Position numbers and translations under genes: made by a program. This document shows, in pieces, positions 45,565 through 55,917 of a DNA stretch of 64,000 nucleotides. Positions within the stretch are counted from its first letter, which is position 1. Each line of letters starts with the position of its first letter. A model generated the notes under the pieces. The model was not told the DNA's origin, made no database searches, and saw only the letters and a list, made by a program, of their open reading frames with translations. Origin of the DNA: Xenopus tropicalis. Lineage: Eukaryota; Chordata; Amphibia; Anura; Pipidae. The stretch is from contig NC_030681.2 in assembly GCF_000004195.4 (NCBI RefSeq), positions 140,488,006 through 140,552,005 on the forward strand, read 5' to 3'.

Positions 45565-47099
45565 CTTTAGTTAGTGATTGCTTAACTGCCAGTGTGCATA
45601 TGGGGAATGTACAATATTTTCCAAGGTGCTCTGAGCATCTACAATTTCTTTGTTAACCAACTGGAATGGACATTCCATGTTAAGGGATTTGGCCAACATG
45701 GATTCAGAGTTCAGTGCATCACTATCATATACACTACCCTGGGGGACAAGAGTGCTAAGAAGCACTTGTGCCCTGGAGCATGTTGTGATCTGACTCTTGT
45801 GCCGGACTGAATATCCAGAGCGAGGGGCAGAGAACAGGGTCAGGTGGCACAGATGAGCCCTACTGCCATGAAGCAGGCAGTAAGGAGAGGGCCCCATTGC
45901 AGGTTGCAGCCTCTGCCACTCTGTGAGTTGCCCATCTGAACGGAGCACAAGTTATTGGATGGGTAGGAGTGGGGGCTACAGTACGCCTCTTCGCACCTTC
46001 CCGTCACTAACACATCAGCATAGAAAATGATCCCCGATGTCTCAGCTGGAACTCAGTTTACAAAATAGGTCCAAGCTGGAAGAAAATTGTACATTCACCA
46101 CATTAAGCTGTGCCCTTGGGAAAAAAAGAATCATGAAACCTAAATATAAGAGGGTATATTTTCTGCTTGAGCAGGTCATGAAGCACACACCATTTGTCTT
46201 GTCTGCTATGCCAGTAAGTATCTAACGCAAGCCTTGGCGCCGCAGGTATCCCCCGAAGGAAGGCAATTTATTAGACTATACAGCAATGTATATAAAGCCC
46301 TGGCACAGAGCAACGCTGAACCTTCAGGGGCACAAGATGTTAAACATAATTGCAAACGACAGTTTGGGAAAAGAGTAAAATATGGGGCGAAATAAATTGA
46401 AATGAGGGGGAAAATATGGAGTCCCAGATAAAGAGTGGAGTATAATTACGTTCTAATACAGGGATCATAAATTATGCATGCAGCCAGACTGCCAGCCTAT
46501 CAGCCCTTCCACCAGCGCATTCGCACCGCTCACAATGTGAGAAAAAAGTAATCTGCCAACTGCAAATAAAATAAAGTAAAATTAAAAAAAAAAGGCAGGG
46601 GAAAGATTCAGGAAGGAGAACAAAGGATTATCTTTGGGTTTCCTAAAGGCCAATCATCGGAACCGTGAAATGAAAATATGTTTGTGCATTATGTGCCTGG
46701 GTCGAGTTCCTTATCTACAAAGGGAGTTCCATAGAAATGGCAGCATCTAGTGTCAATCTGCATGAAATCACTGAAATCAAGGATAAGTATCCCCTAGAAG
46801 CAGCAGCTTCATCTAAAGTGCACTCGGGGCATAACTGGCCCATATATCTCCTCACAGTACTAGAGATATCCCAGCTGGATACTGCAAAGCTACAACTCCC
46901 AACATCTACTGACGCAGTGACATTAAGGGACCGAGATTTTAACCAACAGCTGCCCAAATGATTACAATTGTAAGAACCAAAAGTAAATACTAAGAACCAA
47001 GGCTAGAAGGAGACCATTTATAGATGGCTCAAGCCAATGTTAGGGTCTTTACAATATACAAAATGCTATGTATGATAAAAGCTGAAAGGTGATGACCTA
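45565..47099. other. intron b-c, no feature recognised
   Basis: About 1.5 kb. A 125-codon minus-strand frame at 45571-45948 has no recognisable protein and no splice or start context. I consider it chance. Confidence 0.45.
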
Positions 47100-47320
47100 G
47101 GTTTGGTTCAAGTCAGGGCAAGGACTGTGTGGGTTCTCCCGGTGGGTTTCCTCTGGATACTCCAGTGGCATTCCACACTCCAAAAAATACAGACAGGTTA
47201 ACTGTAATGTGTGTGAATGCGTTAGGGACTTTAGATTGTAAGCTCTACTGGGACAGGGACTGATATAAATGTACAGCCTACATATAAATAGGGTATAGTG
47301 TCTCCTTGCCACCACTATTA
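47100..47320 (+). repeat. Dispersed 'ttctcccggtgggtttcctc' repeat
   Basis: Words gtgtgggttctcccggtggg, cattccacactccaaaaaat, ggttaactg and ttagattgtaagctctactg match a repeat common in fish and frogs, probably the 3' part of a non-LTR element. Confidence 0.65.
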
Positions 47321-47338
47321 CTGTGTTATTGCATCAGT

Positions 47339-47614
47339 ATACAGGTATAGGATATGTTATCCGGAAACCCATTATCTAGAATGCTCCAAATTATGGGTAG
47401 GCCATGTCCCATAGACTCCATTATATACAAATAATTAAAATTTTCAAAAATGGTATCCTTTTTTCTCCGTAGTAAAACCAGTACCTTGTACTTGATGGTA
47501 ACTAAGCTGCATGAATCCATAGTGGTGGCAAAACAATCCTATTGGGTTTATTTAATGTTTACATGAGTTTTAGTAACCTTATCCTTAAGGATAACAACTC
47601 TCATACCTGTATAT
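47339..47614 (+). mobile_element. 'Ttatccggaa' MITE without array, copy 2
   Basis: Left end acaggtataggatatgttat, inner tatccggaaacccattatct, right end tcatacctgtat. The interior holds one divergent 113-bp-type unit (cagtaccttgtacttgatgg). Confidence 0.82.
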
Positions 47615-48540
47615 GTAAAAAAAAATCTGTAGCACTGAGCTCAACCACTCCTTCTCTATACATGTAATTACATGTACATGCAATTAAACATTACTCCAAA
47701 CCTACCCCTAAGTAAAGTGTTAAAGTGCACACAAGATACATTAACCAACAATAGGTTGTATTAGTGAAAGCAAGGAGCCAAGGCTCTGTGCATGCAGAAG
47801 ATATAGCCAACATGACTACTAATCTGACCACAAGAATGTGTGCCCATTCTGCCCATCACTTCTATCAGATCTATGAGTCGGGAAAGCACTGATTTAAAAA
47901 ACATACAGTTGAAAAACACAAAGATATATTTTTGCACTAGTGAAGGACAAAAAAGCTACATTAACAAACTGCAGCTAGAAGGGAGTGTGTAAATGTCAAT
48001 TGTACCCTCCTGTTAAATATACACATAATGGGAAAGTTTGATCAATACATCTTTTGTATATGGCTGGGAGCTTGGATAAGGGCAGCCGAGAACAAAGATG
48101 TGAACTGAATGTGATAGGTCTCTGTACCAGAGAATGACAGCGTGGGGGGCGCAGGTGAAGGGCATAATCAGTGTCAGACGCAGCAAAGAGATCTATAACC
48201 AAGAGAAAATTACCCATAGGCTTAACAGTCAGTAAGTCATAGGCTGCCTCTGTAAATGCTTTCTCACAAGAGTGTTAAGGGCAAAAGTCAGATTAGAAAG
48301 CAATGAGCACAGCGTTGGGGTAGATGATTGCATAGAGGCTCTACAGCAGCTTAAAGGCTGCGAGCAAAATAGAAAAGAAAAATAAATCAACAGAAATCTG
48401 AAAGGAACGTTGTTACTCCCAGTGGCCGCCAATCAGGGCATAGAAGAATTGAAATGTTTCATGGTTGTTCTCTACAGCAGAACTGATAATCAGTCACATC
48501 CCTAGTAAATAAACATTTATGGCTGAGTTGGGTTTCTTAC
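47615..48540. other. intron downstream of exon b
   Basis: Unique-looking intron DNA. Nothing recognised. Confidence 0.45.
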
Positions 48541-48694
48541 CAGCCTGGCATAATTCTCCACTTCCTGCGCTCTGTTCCAGTACCAGCTTTTCACTAGATC
48601 AATGGACAGCTGCTGGGTTTTGTAGGTAAGTAACTCAGGCTGTTCCTCATAAAGAAATTCCGATGGGTCTGCTGGGCACGGCTCGATCATCGTC
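48541..48694 (-). CDS. nbas: NBAS internal exon b
   Basis: This 154-nt exon has acceptor tgtatcag and donor gtaaga. Its first G completes the lysine split at the end of exon a, and it ends at a codon boundary after 51 further codons. The peptide contains EPCPADPSEFLYEEQPELL and later WYWNRAQEVENYARL. The FLY-x-x-QPELL run and the (D/S)WY-x-x-RA-E-E-x-YAR run match the recalled NBAS sequence at the entry to the Sec39 domain, an alpha-solenoid that in the yeast and human complexes contacts the Dsl1/NRZ partners. The flanking introns are 7.1 kb upstream and 5.5 kb downstream in the transcript. Confidence 0.96.
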
Positions 48695-48788
48695 CTGATA
48701 CAGAGAAAAATATACAGAGGAAAAAATCTTCAATAAATATGTTAAAGAGGGATGGGAATGTTGCAGATTTCAGGAGTAGGCCAGAGTT

Positions 48789-49105
48789 AAGGTGGCCAAT
48801 ACACCATAAGATCCGCTTGTTTGGCAAAGTTGCCAAATGAGCAGATCTTTCCCCGATAAATAAACCTAAGGTGGGCAATATTGTTCTAACCCAATTGTTT
48901 GGCCTTAGGGCCAAATTACAATAAAGAAAATACAAGGCATTGGGAGCGAGGACTCCATCAATGTGTCAATAAGGTCCTTAATTTGGCAGGAACATCAAAC
49001 CTACCCAAATGTCATCTGCCCGATTTCGTCCAGATATTGGATGGGTAGGCCTGTTGGAGGGCCCTATACACGGGTAAAGCTGCCGAAAGTGTCTGAAGAA
49101 CCCGA
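48789..49105. mobile_element. 'ccatacac...gggcc' foldback MITE, copy 2
   Basis: It contains aagatccgcttgtttggcaa facing tgccaaatgagcagatcttt, then aaatgtcatctgcccgattt, ggatgggtaggcc, agggccctatacacggg and agctgccga. The same word set is at 60885-61221. The ends are eroded. Confidence 0.7.
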
Positions 49106-49364
49106 CATGAAGACATCTGACAGGCTTGCCCACTCAGAGGCCAACAAGAGGATGACATGGGTAACACATTTGCCAGTTTCATGCCAAATTCAGGTAAATA
49201 TCAACACCCTGCTCTATCAAATACTGATTATGAAAAGAAGCAGTATGGGCTACTAAAAGAGTGGTAGAACCGACAGCCAAATCTACAACTGTATGTCAGT
49301 GTATGAGCACCCTTAGCTGGCCATACGTGGGCCAACTGTAGCTGCCGATATAGGTCCCTTAGAC

Positions 49365-50623
49365 CAGTGCTGTCCAACTGGCGGCCCGCGACCCCCCTCT
49401 GTGTGGCCCCCCACCTGCCTGGCTGATTTGATGGTTTACTCTTATGTAAGCTTTAAATGGTATCAGTACTGTGATTAACTGGCCCCCTGCATGGCTCACA
49501 CCTTAGATTCAGGCTGTAATCCCTCTGTATTGTTTAAAAATGTAATCCACTGTGTTGTTCACACCTTTTAATACCTGCATTGTTTAACCCCTGCAGTGTT
49601 CACACCTCAGGCTCAGACTGTAATCACTCCCATTGTTTACCTGTTCACACCTCAGACAGTAGAAACCCACAAATAAACCCTGCACACTACAAAAAGAACA
49701 TATACTGAGGTGGTACTGCAATTAAAAAGTTTTTTTTTTTTTTATATATAGTTATTGTGCAGACTGTAGGAGCAGTGCCAACATTGTGTCACTGTATGCT
49801 GCCTGTGTGTGCCATACAGGGCAGAGAGAGTATGGCACACACATGCAGGGTAGGGAAGGCAGAGTATGGCACACACAGGCAGGGTAGGGAAGGCAGAGTA
49901 TGGCACACACAGGCAGGGTAGGGAAGGCAGAGTATGGCACACACAGGCAGGGTAGGGAAGACAGAGTATGGCACACACAGGCAGGGTAGGGAAGGCAGAG
50001 TATGGCACACACAGGCAGGGTAGGGAAGGCAGAGTATGGCACACACAGGCAGGGTAGGGAAGGCAGAGTATGGCAGACACAGGCAGGGTAGGGAAGGCAG
50101 AGTATGGCACACACAGGCAGGGTAGGGAAGGCAGAGTATGGCACACACAGGCAGGGTAGGGAAGGCAGAGTATGGCACACACAGGCAGGGTAGGGAAGGC
50201 AGAGTATGGCACACACAGGCAGGGTAGGGAAGGCAGAGTATGGCACATGCAGGCAGGGTAGGGAAGGCAGAGTATGGCGCAGGCAGGGTAGGGCAGGCAG
50301 AGTATGGCACACACAGGCAGGGTAGGGAAGGCAAAGTATGGCACACACAGGCAGGGTAGGGAAGGCAAAGTATGGCACACACAGGCAGGGTAGGGAAGGC
50401 AGAGTATGGCACACACAGGCAGGGTAGGGAAGGCAGAGTATGGCAGGTATTTGCTGTACTACAACCATTAATATGGGTATGGTCATGTGATAACATGGGT
50501 GTGGTTTCAAGTGGGTGCGGTTTCAAAAAGGGGAGTGGTCAAAACTGGCTTCCATTATCGGCCCTCTACCACGTAGGTCGGAAAAATTCCGGCCCTCGGT
50601 ACCACAGAAGTTGGACAGCACTG
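49365..50623 (+). mobile_element. hAT-type MITE carrying a long 34-bp array, copy 2 (8-bp TSD)
   Basis: The termini are cagtgctgtccaactggcgg and agttggacagcactg. A perfect 8-bp duplication, ccttagac, lies at 49357-49364 and 50624-50631. The interior resembles the copy at 27604 (ccctctgtgtggcccccc; ctgcacactacaaaaagaac; tccggccctcggtaccaca) but without its palindromic rearrangement. It has no transposase and is inserted in another MITE. Confidence 0.95.
49810..50445. repeat. 34-bp minisatellite, ~18 direct units
   Basis: The unit is ggcagagtatggcacacaca followed by ggcagggtagggaa. Most units are identical, with single changes (aagtatgg, gacacagg, catgcagg) and one shortened unit near 50270. 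Because 34 is one more than a multiple of three, all three minus-strand frames stay open for 220-250 codons. The Cys/Pro-rich 'proteins' of this stretch are therefore artefacts. The first unit is preceded by a short inverted piece (gctgcctgtgtgtgccatac). Confidence 0.96.
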
Positions 50624-50954
50624 CCTTAGACTAATTGTTTGCAGGACCAAGCAGGCAGCTACACACAGTTTTTTCTACCTTCAGCTATATGATATTGCGT
50701 GAAGTAGTGATTTTCTGATGGATAAATCATACTGTTAAGTGATAGTTTTTAAGATAAACTTGGTTTCGGAACAATGAAAAGATGTGTATGGCCAGCTTTA
50801 GTCTGAAAGCAGACAGATCTTAACCTCGCTATACACGTAGAAATATGGTTGAACTGTTTGGCCGATCTATCTGGCCATTATTCTGCATAGTGGTTCAGCA
50901 GCAGTCATTTCAATTGGTCTGCTCTTAGGAAAAAGTGAAATAAGATCTGCAAAT

Positions 50955-52056
50955 ACAGGTATGGGATCCCTTATCCAGAAATCTATTATCCAGAAAGCTC
51001 TGAATTACAGAAGGCCATTTCCTACAGACTCCATGTTAATCAAATAATTCATATTTTAAAAAATGATTTTTTTTCTCTGTAATAATAAAACAGTACCTGT
51101 ACTTGATCCCAACTAAGATATAATTACCCCTTATTGGATACAAAACAACCCTATTGGGTTTATTTAATGGTTAAATAATTCCCTTTTCTCTGTAATAATA
51201 AAACATTACCTGTACTTGATCCCAACTAAGATATAATTACCCCTTATTGGGGGCAGAACAGCCCTATTGGGTTTATTTAATGGTTAAATGATTCCCTTTT
51301 CTCTGTAATAATACAACAGTACCTGTACTTGATCCCAACTAAGATATAATTACCCCTTATTGGGGGCAGAACAGTCCTATTGGGTTTATTTAATGGTTAA
51401 ATGATTCCCTTTTCTCTGTAATAATAAAACAGTACCTGTACTTGATCCCAACTAAGATATAATTAGCCCTTATTGGGGGCAGAACAGCCCTATTGGGTTT
51501 ATTTCATGGTTAAATGATTCCCTTTTCTCTGTAATAATAAAACAGTACCTGTACTTGATCCCAACTGAGATATAATTACCCCTTATTGGGGGCAGAACAG
51601 TCCTATTGGGTTTATTTAATGGTTAAATGATTCCCTTTTCTCTGTAATAATAAAACAGTACCTGTACTTGATCCCAACTAAGATATAATTAGCCCTTATT
51701 GGGGGCAGAACAGCCCTATTGGGTTTATTTCATGGTTAAATGATTCCCTTTTCTCTGTAATAATAAAACAGTACCTGTACTTGATCCCAACTGAGATATA
51801 ATTACCCCTTATTGGGGGCAGAACAGCCCTATTGGGTTTATTTCATGGTTAAATGATTCCCTTTTCTCTGTAATAATAAAACAGTACCTGTACTTGATCC
51901 CAACTAAGATATAATTAATCCTTATTGGAGGCAAAACAATCCTATTGGTTTTTTTAATAATTAAATAATTTTTGTAAAAGACTTATGGTATGGAGATCCA
52001 AATTACAGAAAACCCCAGGTCCCAAGCATTCTGGATAACAGGTCCCACACCTGTAC
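50955..52056 (+). mobile_element. 'Ttatccggaa' MITE with a 113-bp tandem array, copy 3
   Basis: The ends are caggtatgggatcccttatc and aacaggtcccacacctgta. Eight unit starts lie near 51096, 51209, 51322, 51435, 51548, 51660, 51773 and 51887. From 51435 the units alternate: 'attagccc' with 'tttcatgg', then 'aactgagat' with 'tttaatgg' or 'tttcatgg', so a 226-bp dimer is repeated. It lies in the a-b intron. Confidence 0.93.
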
Positions 52057-53213
52057 ATTGCTCCCTAAATACACAGCGCCCGCTCTAGCAAAGGAGAACC
52101 AAAACCAAACACAAGCCAACATCTATGCCCAAGCTCACTGCAATTATATAAACGGTAGAATATATATATATAAGAGAACATATCCCAGCCTTGATGGGAA
52201 AGTGAAACCTAAAATTGTACATTAATCCTATCCTTGGAAAGGTGGGCCATTCGCATTGCTTTACTAAATCCAAATGTGTTAATGCTGAGCCGCAATTTCA
52301 GCAAGAGAAGAAAAAATAGCATTGCCCGGCTTACAAACAAGCCCCTGGAAATAAAACGTGTGCTGGAGAATATCCCATAAGCTTCGCTAAGGTTCTATTT
52401 TAAGGGCTTTGCCCTTGTGTGGTCTCTCTATATATCCCGTGTCCTTGTCGAGATGCTAAGGTGATGATAATTCTTATTCTACAAGTGTTGTCTGATATTA
52501 TCCGCAAAAACACAAGGCTGCCGGCCAAGTCCTCAAGGCTGTGTATGTATTAATGATTACACAATGTAGTATAGATTTTTAGGTGCTGCATTGTTCCTGG
52601 GGAAAATGGAATTCTTTTGTAGGTTCCGGTATCTTTTATCAAGGCACAAGAATACATATACAGTTATTTTATCGAACCCTTGAAATAAAAAACAAAAAGA
52701 GGTAAATGTATTTATGTGCATATTTAGAGGTAGTGGTGCATGTAGGGAAATTAGGGCACACGTTATTCTTGTACTGGGGATCGAACAGCATCTTGATTAA
52801 ACATGTTATATGTATGACGATCAGAGAAACAAGGTTTAACATTAAGCAGGCTACTGTTTGGAGGATATACCAGGCTACAATACATTTCTCCTCCTAGTGC
52901 AGCTGAGTTTAATTTCCTTCCTTATCTCCCATCAGAGGCCTAAGATTCAGGGCACATGCAGCAAGCGATTTGATGAGTCCCAGGTCTAATTAATCACTTG
53001 GAATAGAATTTTTTTTGTAACTTTTAAACCCTGGTGGTATCAACATTCAATGCATGAAGGTAATTAAGATTGGCCCTATATTTTAATGTAAAGCCCCTAG
53101 GTGCAAATCTATGCCTTGGGCCTGTTAGGATGACAGCACCAGTCAAACATCAGTGATTTCTTGTGGGGTTATATACAGTTTTATGTAAGTACACTGGCCT
53201 TCACTGCTCCATA
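52057..53213. other. intron a-b, candidate conserved block
   Basis: No element is recognised. The part near 52290-52560 is non-repetitive and balanced in composition. This is unverified. Confidence 0.35.
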
Positions 53214-54060
53214 GTTACATTGGGTTGAAGAACGACCAAATTCCATCAAGTTCAGCCCTTCAACCAAACTCCAGTGCACATATATACCAATATTTATACT
53301 AAATTACCATAGATTTTACTATCACAATAGCATTGGATATTATGCTTGTTCAAGAAATCCTCCAAACCCCTCTTAAAGGAGAAGAAAAGGCATTTTGGCA
53401 TTTTACAGATTTGCCACATTAGTGCCACCTAGAATGCTATACTTATTGTGCAGAAAGCTTTACCATACCTGAGTAAAGAGCCCTACAATCTTTCTCTGTT
53501 TGTTTAAGATAACAGCTGCCATTTTAGCTTGGTCTTCATAGCTACCTGCTTGCAGCTTAGCTGTTATAGCTCAGATAACACATTCTTAAGGGTGGGGAGA
53601 GTGAGTTTTATGAATTCTTATGGGAGAGCAAGAGAGGGGAGAGAGGAGAGAGCTGCGCAAACTCTGGCCCTGGCAATGAAGGATTTTTTCTGAGAGAGGA
53701 AGTCCGATACCCTAAGAACACGAGAAAATGTTTACAAAAAAGGATACAAAAAATCTTTTGATAGAGGACTCGCAGCGTTTCTGTGAGTGCTTATGGCTGT
53801 ATTTACATAGATCTTTCTGACAAAACTTACTTAGTTTTTACCTTTCCATCTCCTTTAAAGGCATCAACAGAATCAACATCACTAGGAAGGGTATTCCCCA
53901 ACCACACTGTGAAAAACACCCAACGCTGATTCAAGTTCTGTTCCTCATGTCTAAAGTGTTGTTCCCATGATTTATCAAGAAATCGGTTCCACCATTTTCT
54001 CTGTCCTAGCAGTCTGTATCCTACCCACTTGCTGCATACTTATTAAGTCATGTTTGACAA
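53214..54060. repeat. Older dispersed repeat interrupted by a MITE
   Basis: Words gttacattgggttgaagaac, aaattccatcaagttcagc and cttgttcaagaaatcctcc precede the MITE. ggcatcaacagaatcaaca, agggtattccccaacc and aaaacacccaacgctg follow it. The parts join at TTAAAGGCATC, as in the uninterrupted frog repeat as I recall it. Confidence 0.75.
53377..53854 (-). mobile_element. 'aaggagaaggaaagg' MITE, copy 5, with TTAA target duplication
   Basis: The ends aggagaagaaaagg and cctttccatctcct are inverted repeats, and TTAA stands at both edges (53373-53376 and 53855-53858). It is complete and reversed (ttgatagaggactcgcagcg; gcttatggctgtatttacat). Its insertion into the older repeat proves the TTAA target preference of this family. 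Confidence 0.93.
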
Positions 54061-54137
54061 CTTAGTACCCTGTGTGGCCCTAGTTTTATAGAAACAAGAG
54101 ACAGTCCAGCTACATGAATGACATTATATTTTTTCCC

Positions 54138-54666
54138 TTAAAGTGGACCTGTCACCCAGACATAAAAAGCCGTATAATAAAAGTCCTTTTCAAATTAAAC
54201 ATGAAACCCAAATTCATTTCGATATTTACACATCCAAACCCATTATAAAGGCATTTAAAAATCCAAGCTGTCAATCATATATTGCCTGCCCCGCCTCTAT
54301 GCCTTAGGCATAGAGGCGGGGCAGACAATAACTTTAGCTTTCCATTCAGCACTTCCTAGATGTCACTGCACATTTCACTTTCCCCCTCCCTCCTCCTCCT
54401 CATCTAACTGTGTAGCCAAGTGCATGGGCCTGGACACCTGGTACCTTATTCTGGCACAGAAACAAGATTTTGGCATGATACAAAGCTTGTCTTCATAACA
54501 GTGTCCACAAAATGGCAGCTGCCTGCTTGCTTTGATTGAGTAATTCCAAGATGGAAAAAAAACAAGATTTATATTATTTATATAGAGTAAGTAAAGTTTA
54601 TTTTGCTCAACTAAGAATATAGAAAATAATTTGGAGTTATTTCTTAGGGTGACAGGTCCCCTTTAA
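54138..54666 (+). mobile_element. 'Agtggacctgtcaccc' MITE, copy 2
   Basis: The ends are ttaaagtggacctgtcaccc and gggtgacaggtccccttta, TTAA on both sides. In the centre, cgcctctatgccttaggcat is followed by agaggcgggg, a short perfect hairpin at about 54291-54320. Confidence 0.93.
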
Positions 54667-54713
54667 CTAAACTGTATATACAAGGTTTAGTATTCCTTAA
54701 TATACTTCCCAAT

Positions 54714-54957
54714 AGGGATGCACTGAATCCAGGATTCGGTTTGGGATTCAGCCAAGATTCTGCCTTTTACACCAGGATTCAGATTCCTCCGAATCTGAAT
54801 GTTTAAAATCACGTGACTTTTGTTAAATAAACATGGAAGTTATGTGGTTCTCTTTGATCCTTCCACAGCCTTATTTGCATATGCAAATTAGAATTCAGTT
54901 CAGTATCACAAAGGATTCAGCCAAATCCCAAAAGAGTACAGTTGACGCATCCCTAAT
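54714..54957. mobile_element. 'Attcggttcggcc' MITE, copy 2
   Basis: Starts agggatgcactgaatccagg and ends acgcatccctaat. The interior has ggattcggtttgggattcag and ttatttgcatatgcaaatta, a palindrome typical of this family. Confidence 0.8.
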
Positions 54958-55833
54958 TAAATTAGATAGATTAGATATTTTTTGTCTCGACAAAGAAGCC
55001 CAGCGTATGGAAGAACATTGGTCATTGCAGTTTTTAAAGAAAACAGTTTTTTGGACTACTTGGCATTATGTTCCTTTCATATTTTGACAAATACATTGGA
55101 GGACTGTGCCCTGATAAAATATTCCATCTTTCTGGCTCCCAGTATGGGACTAATATCAACAACTGAACCAAATAGAAGCAGCCTTTATAGTGGTGAAAGC
55201 CTATATATCTCTCCTAAGATTGATATGTTCATATTTCAGCAGGCATCATACCCTATGCTGTGTATTAAATATGACAGAATATAAACGAGATGGGGAGCAG
55301 TGGTACAGCCTAATCTGCCAATTTCCTAGGATAAGGGAGACACAATTGAGAGCCTTCTAGAAAGAAATCATATGAAAGTGACAAAATAGGTTTCCGCGTG
55401 CAGCATTGACCTCGCATGCCTAAAACGATCTATGAAGAGCTCTTCATCAGGCGGCATTTGTTTGGACGGACAATTGACTGGCTACAATTCGGAGGTGATT
55501 GAATTCTATTTAATACAGTCGTTTTGTATTTATTTCCCCCAAAGCAGAGCCCTCACCCTTTTATTTAATCGACGATTGTGCTTGGTTCGCCAAAGAAAGG
55601 AAAGCAATTTAGTTCTGCAATTGTAACAAAGAGAAATGGTGGAAGCGATGGGATTTAGATTCAAGCCCTCTTTTCTTAATGTTCACTAATGTTCCATTTC
55701 AGCCTTTGATGTGGCTCCGGCTTTCTACTAAATGTATTAACATATTGAGTGGAAAACATAAAAACACTCCTATAAATATGTATGAGTGTACATCTTAGGT
55801 GCGCCTTTCAATTACCATTTAAACTGGACTTAC
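54958..55833. other. intron downstream of exon a, candidate conserved block
   Basis: No element is recognised. The part near 55380-55640 (gaagagctcttcatcaggcg, caattgactggctacaattc, tttaatcgacgattgtgctt) looks non-repetitive and constrained. This is unverified. Confidence 0.35.
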
Positions 55834-55917
55834 TTGCACTCAGGTGCCTCACACCAGTCTTTGTCGCGATGCTCTCGCTCGTTCCAGGGGACAATCTTCA
55901 GCTCCCCTTCATCAACG
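55834..55917 (-). CDS. nbas: NBAS internal exon a
   Basis: This 84-nt exon is the most N-terminal piece of NBAS seen here. The acceptor reads tttgtag and the donor gtaagt. It starts with the last base of a split codon (C, then GTT GAT GAA) and ends with two bases (AA) of a split lysine codon. The peptide runs VDEGELKIVPWNE and then DKDWCEAPEC. The P-W-x-E and K-D-W-C-E pattern is what I recall from vertebrate NBAS just before the Sec39 domain. The next exon upstream was looked for up to base 64000 and not found, so that intron is at least 8.1 kb. A 160-codon plus-strand frame overlaps this exon but is an antisense shadow. Confidence 0.93.

Larger units (their letters stand above)
49312..50800. 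mobile_element. 'Gctggccatac' MITE split by an hAT insertion
   Basis: The left part, tagctggccatacgtgggcc with tgccgatataggtccctta, stops at the hAT element (49365). The right part continues at 50632 (taattgtttgcaggacc) and ends gtgtatggccagctttagt, the inverse of the left end. The 8-bp target duplication of the hAT element joins the two halves seamlessly. Confidence 0.75.
11996..55917 (-). other. nbas: nbas gene, partial: nine internal exons and their introns
   Basis: This is the span from the first to the last recognised exon, read right to left. NBAS is a large (~2,370 aa in human) peripheral ER protein. With RINT1 and ZW10 it forms the NRZ (syntaxin 18) tether that receives COPI vesicles at the ER, and it also acts in nonsense-mediated mRNA decay. 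The nine exons total 1,251 nt and join in one frame with matching phases at all eight junctions, giving 417 codons from just before to about half way through the Sec39 domain. Intron sizes in transcript order are 7139, 5489, 498, 2313, 1414, 5586, 7635 and 12597 bp. The family assignment rests on recalled vertebrate NBAS sequence, not on an alignment. The first and last coding exons and the promoter are not in the window. Confidence 0.95.

Noticed and set aside
49742..50526. Cys/Pro-rich open frames of 224-252 codons on the minus strand in all three frames
   Set aside because: They translate a 34-bp minisatellite. Since 34 is one more than a multiple of three, each frame gives the same peptide with different phase. 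There is no start context, splice logic or non-repeated sequence.
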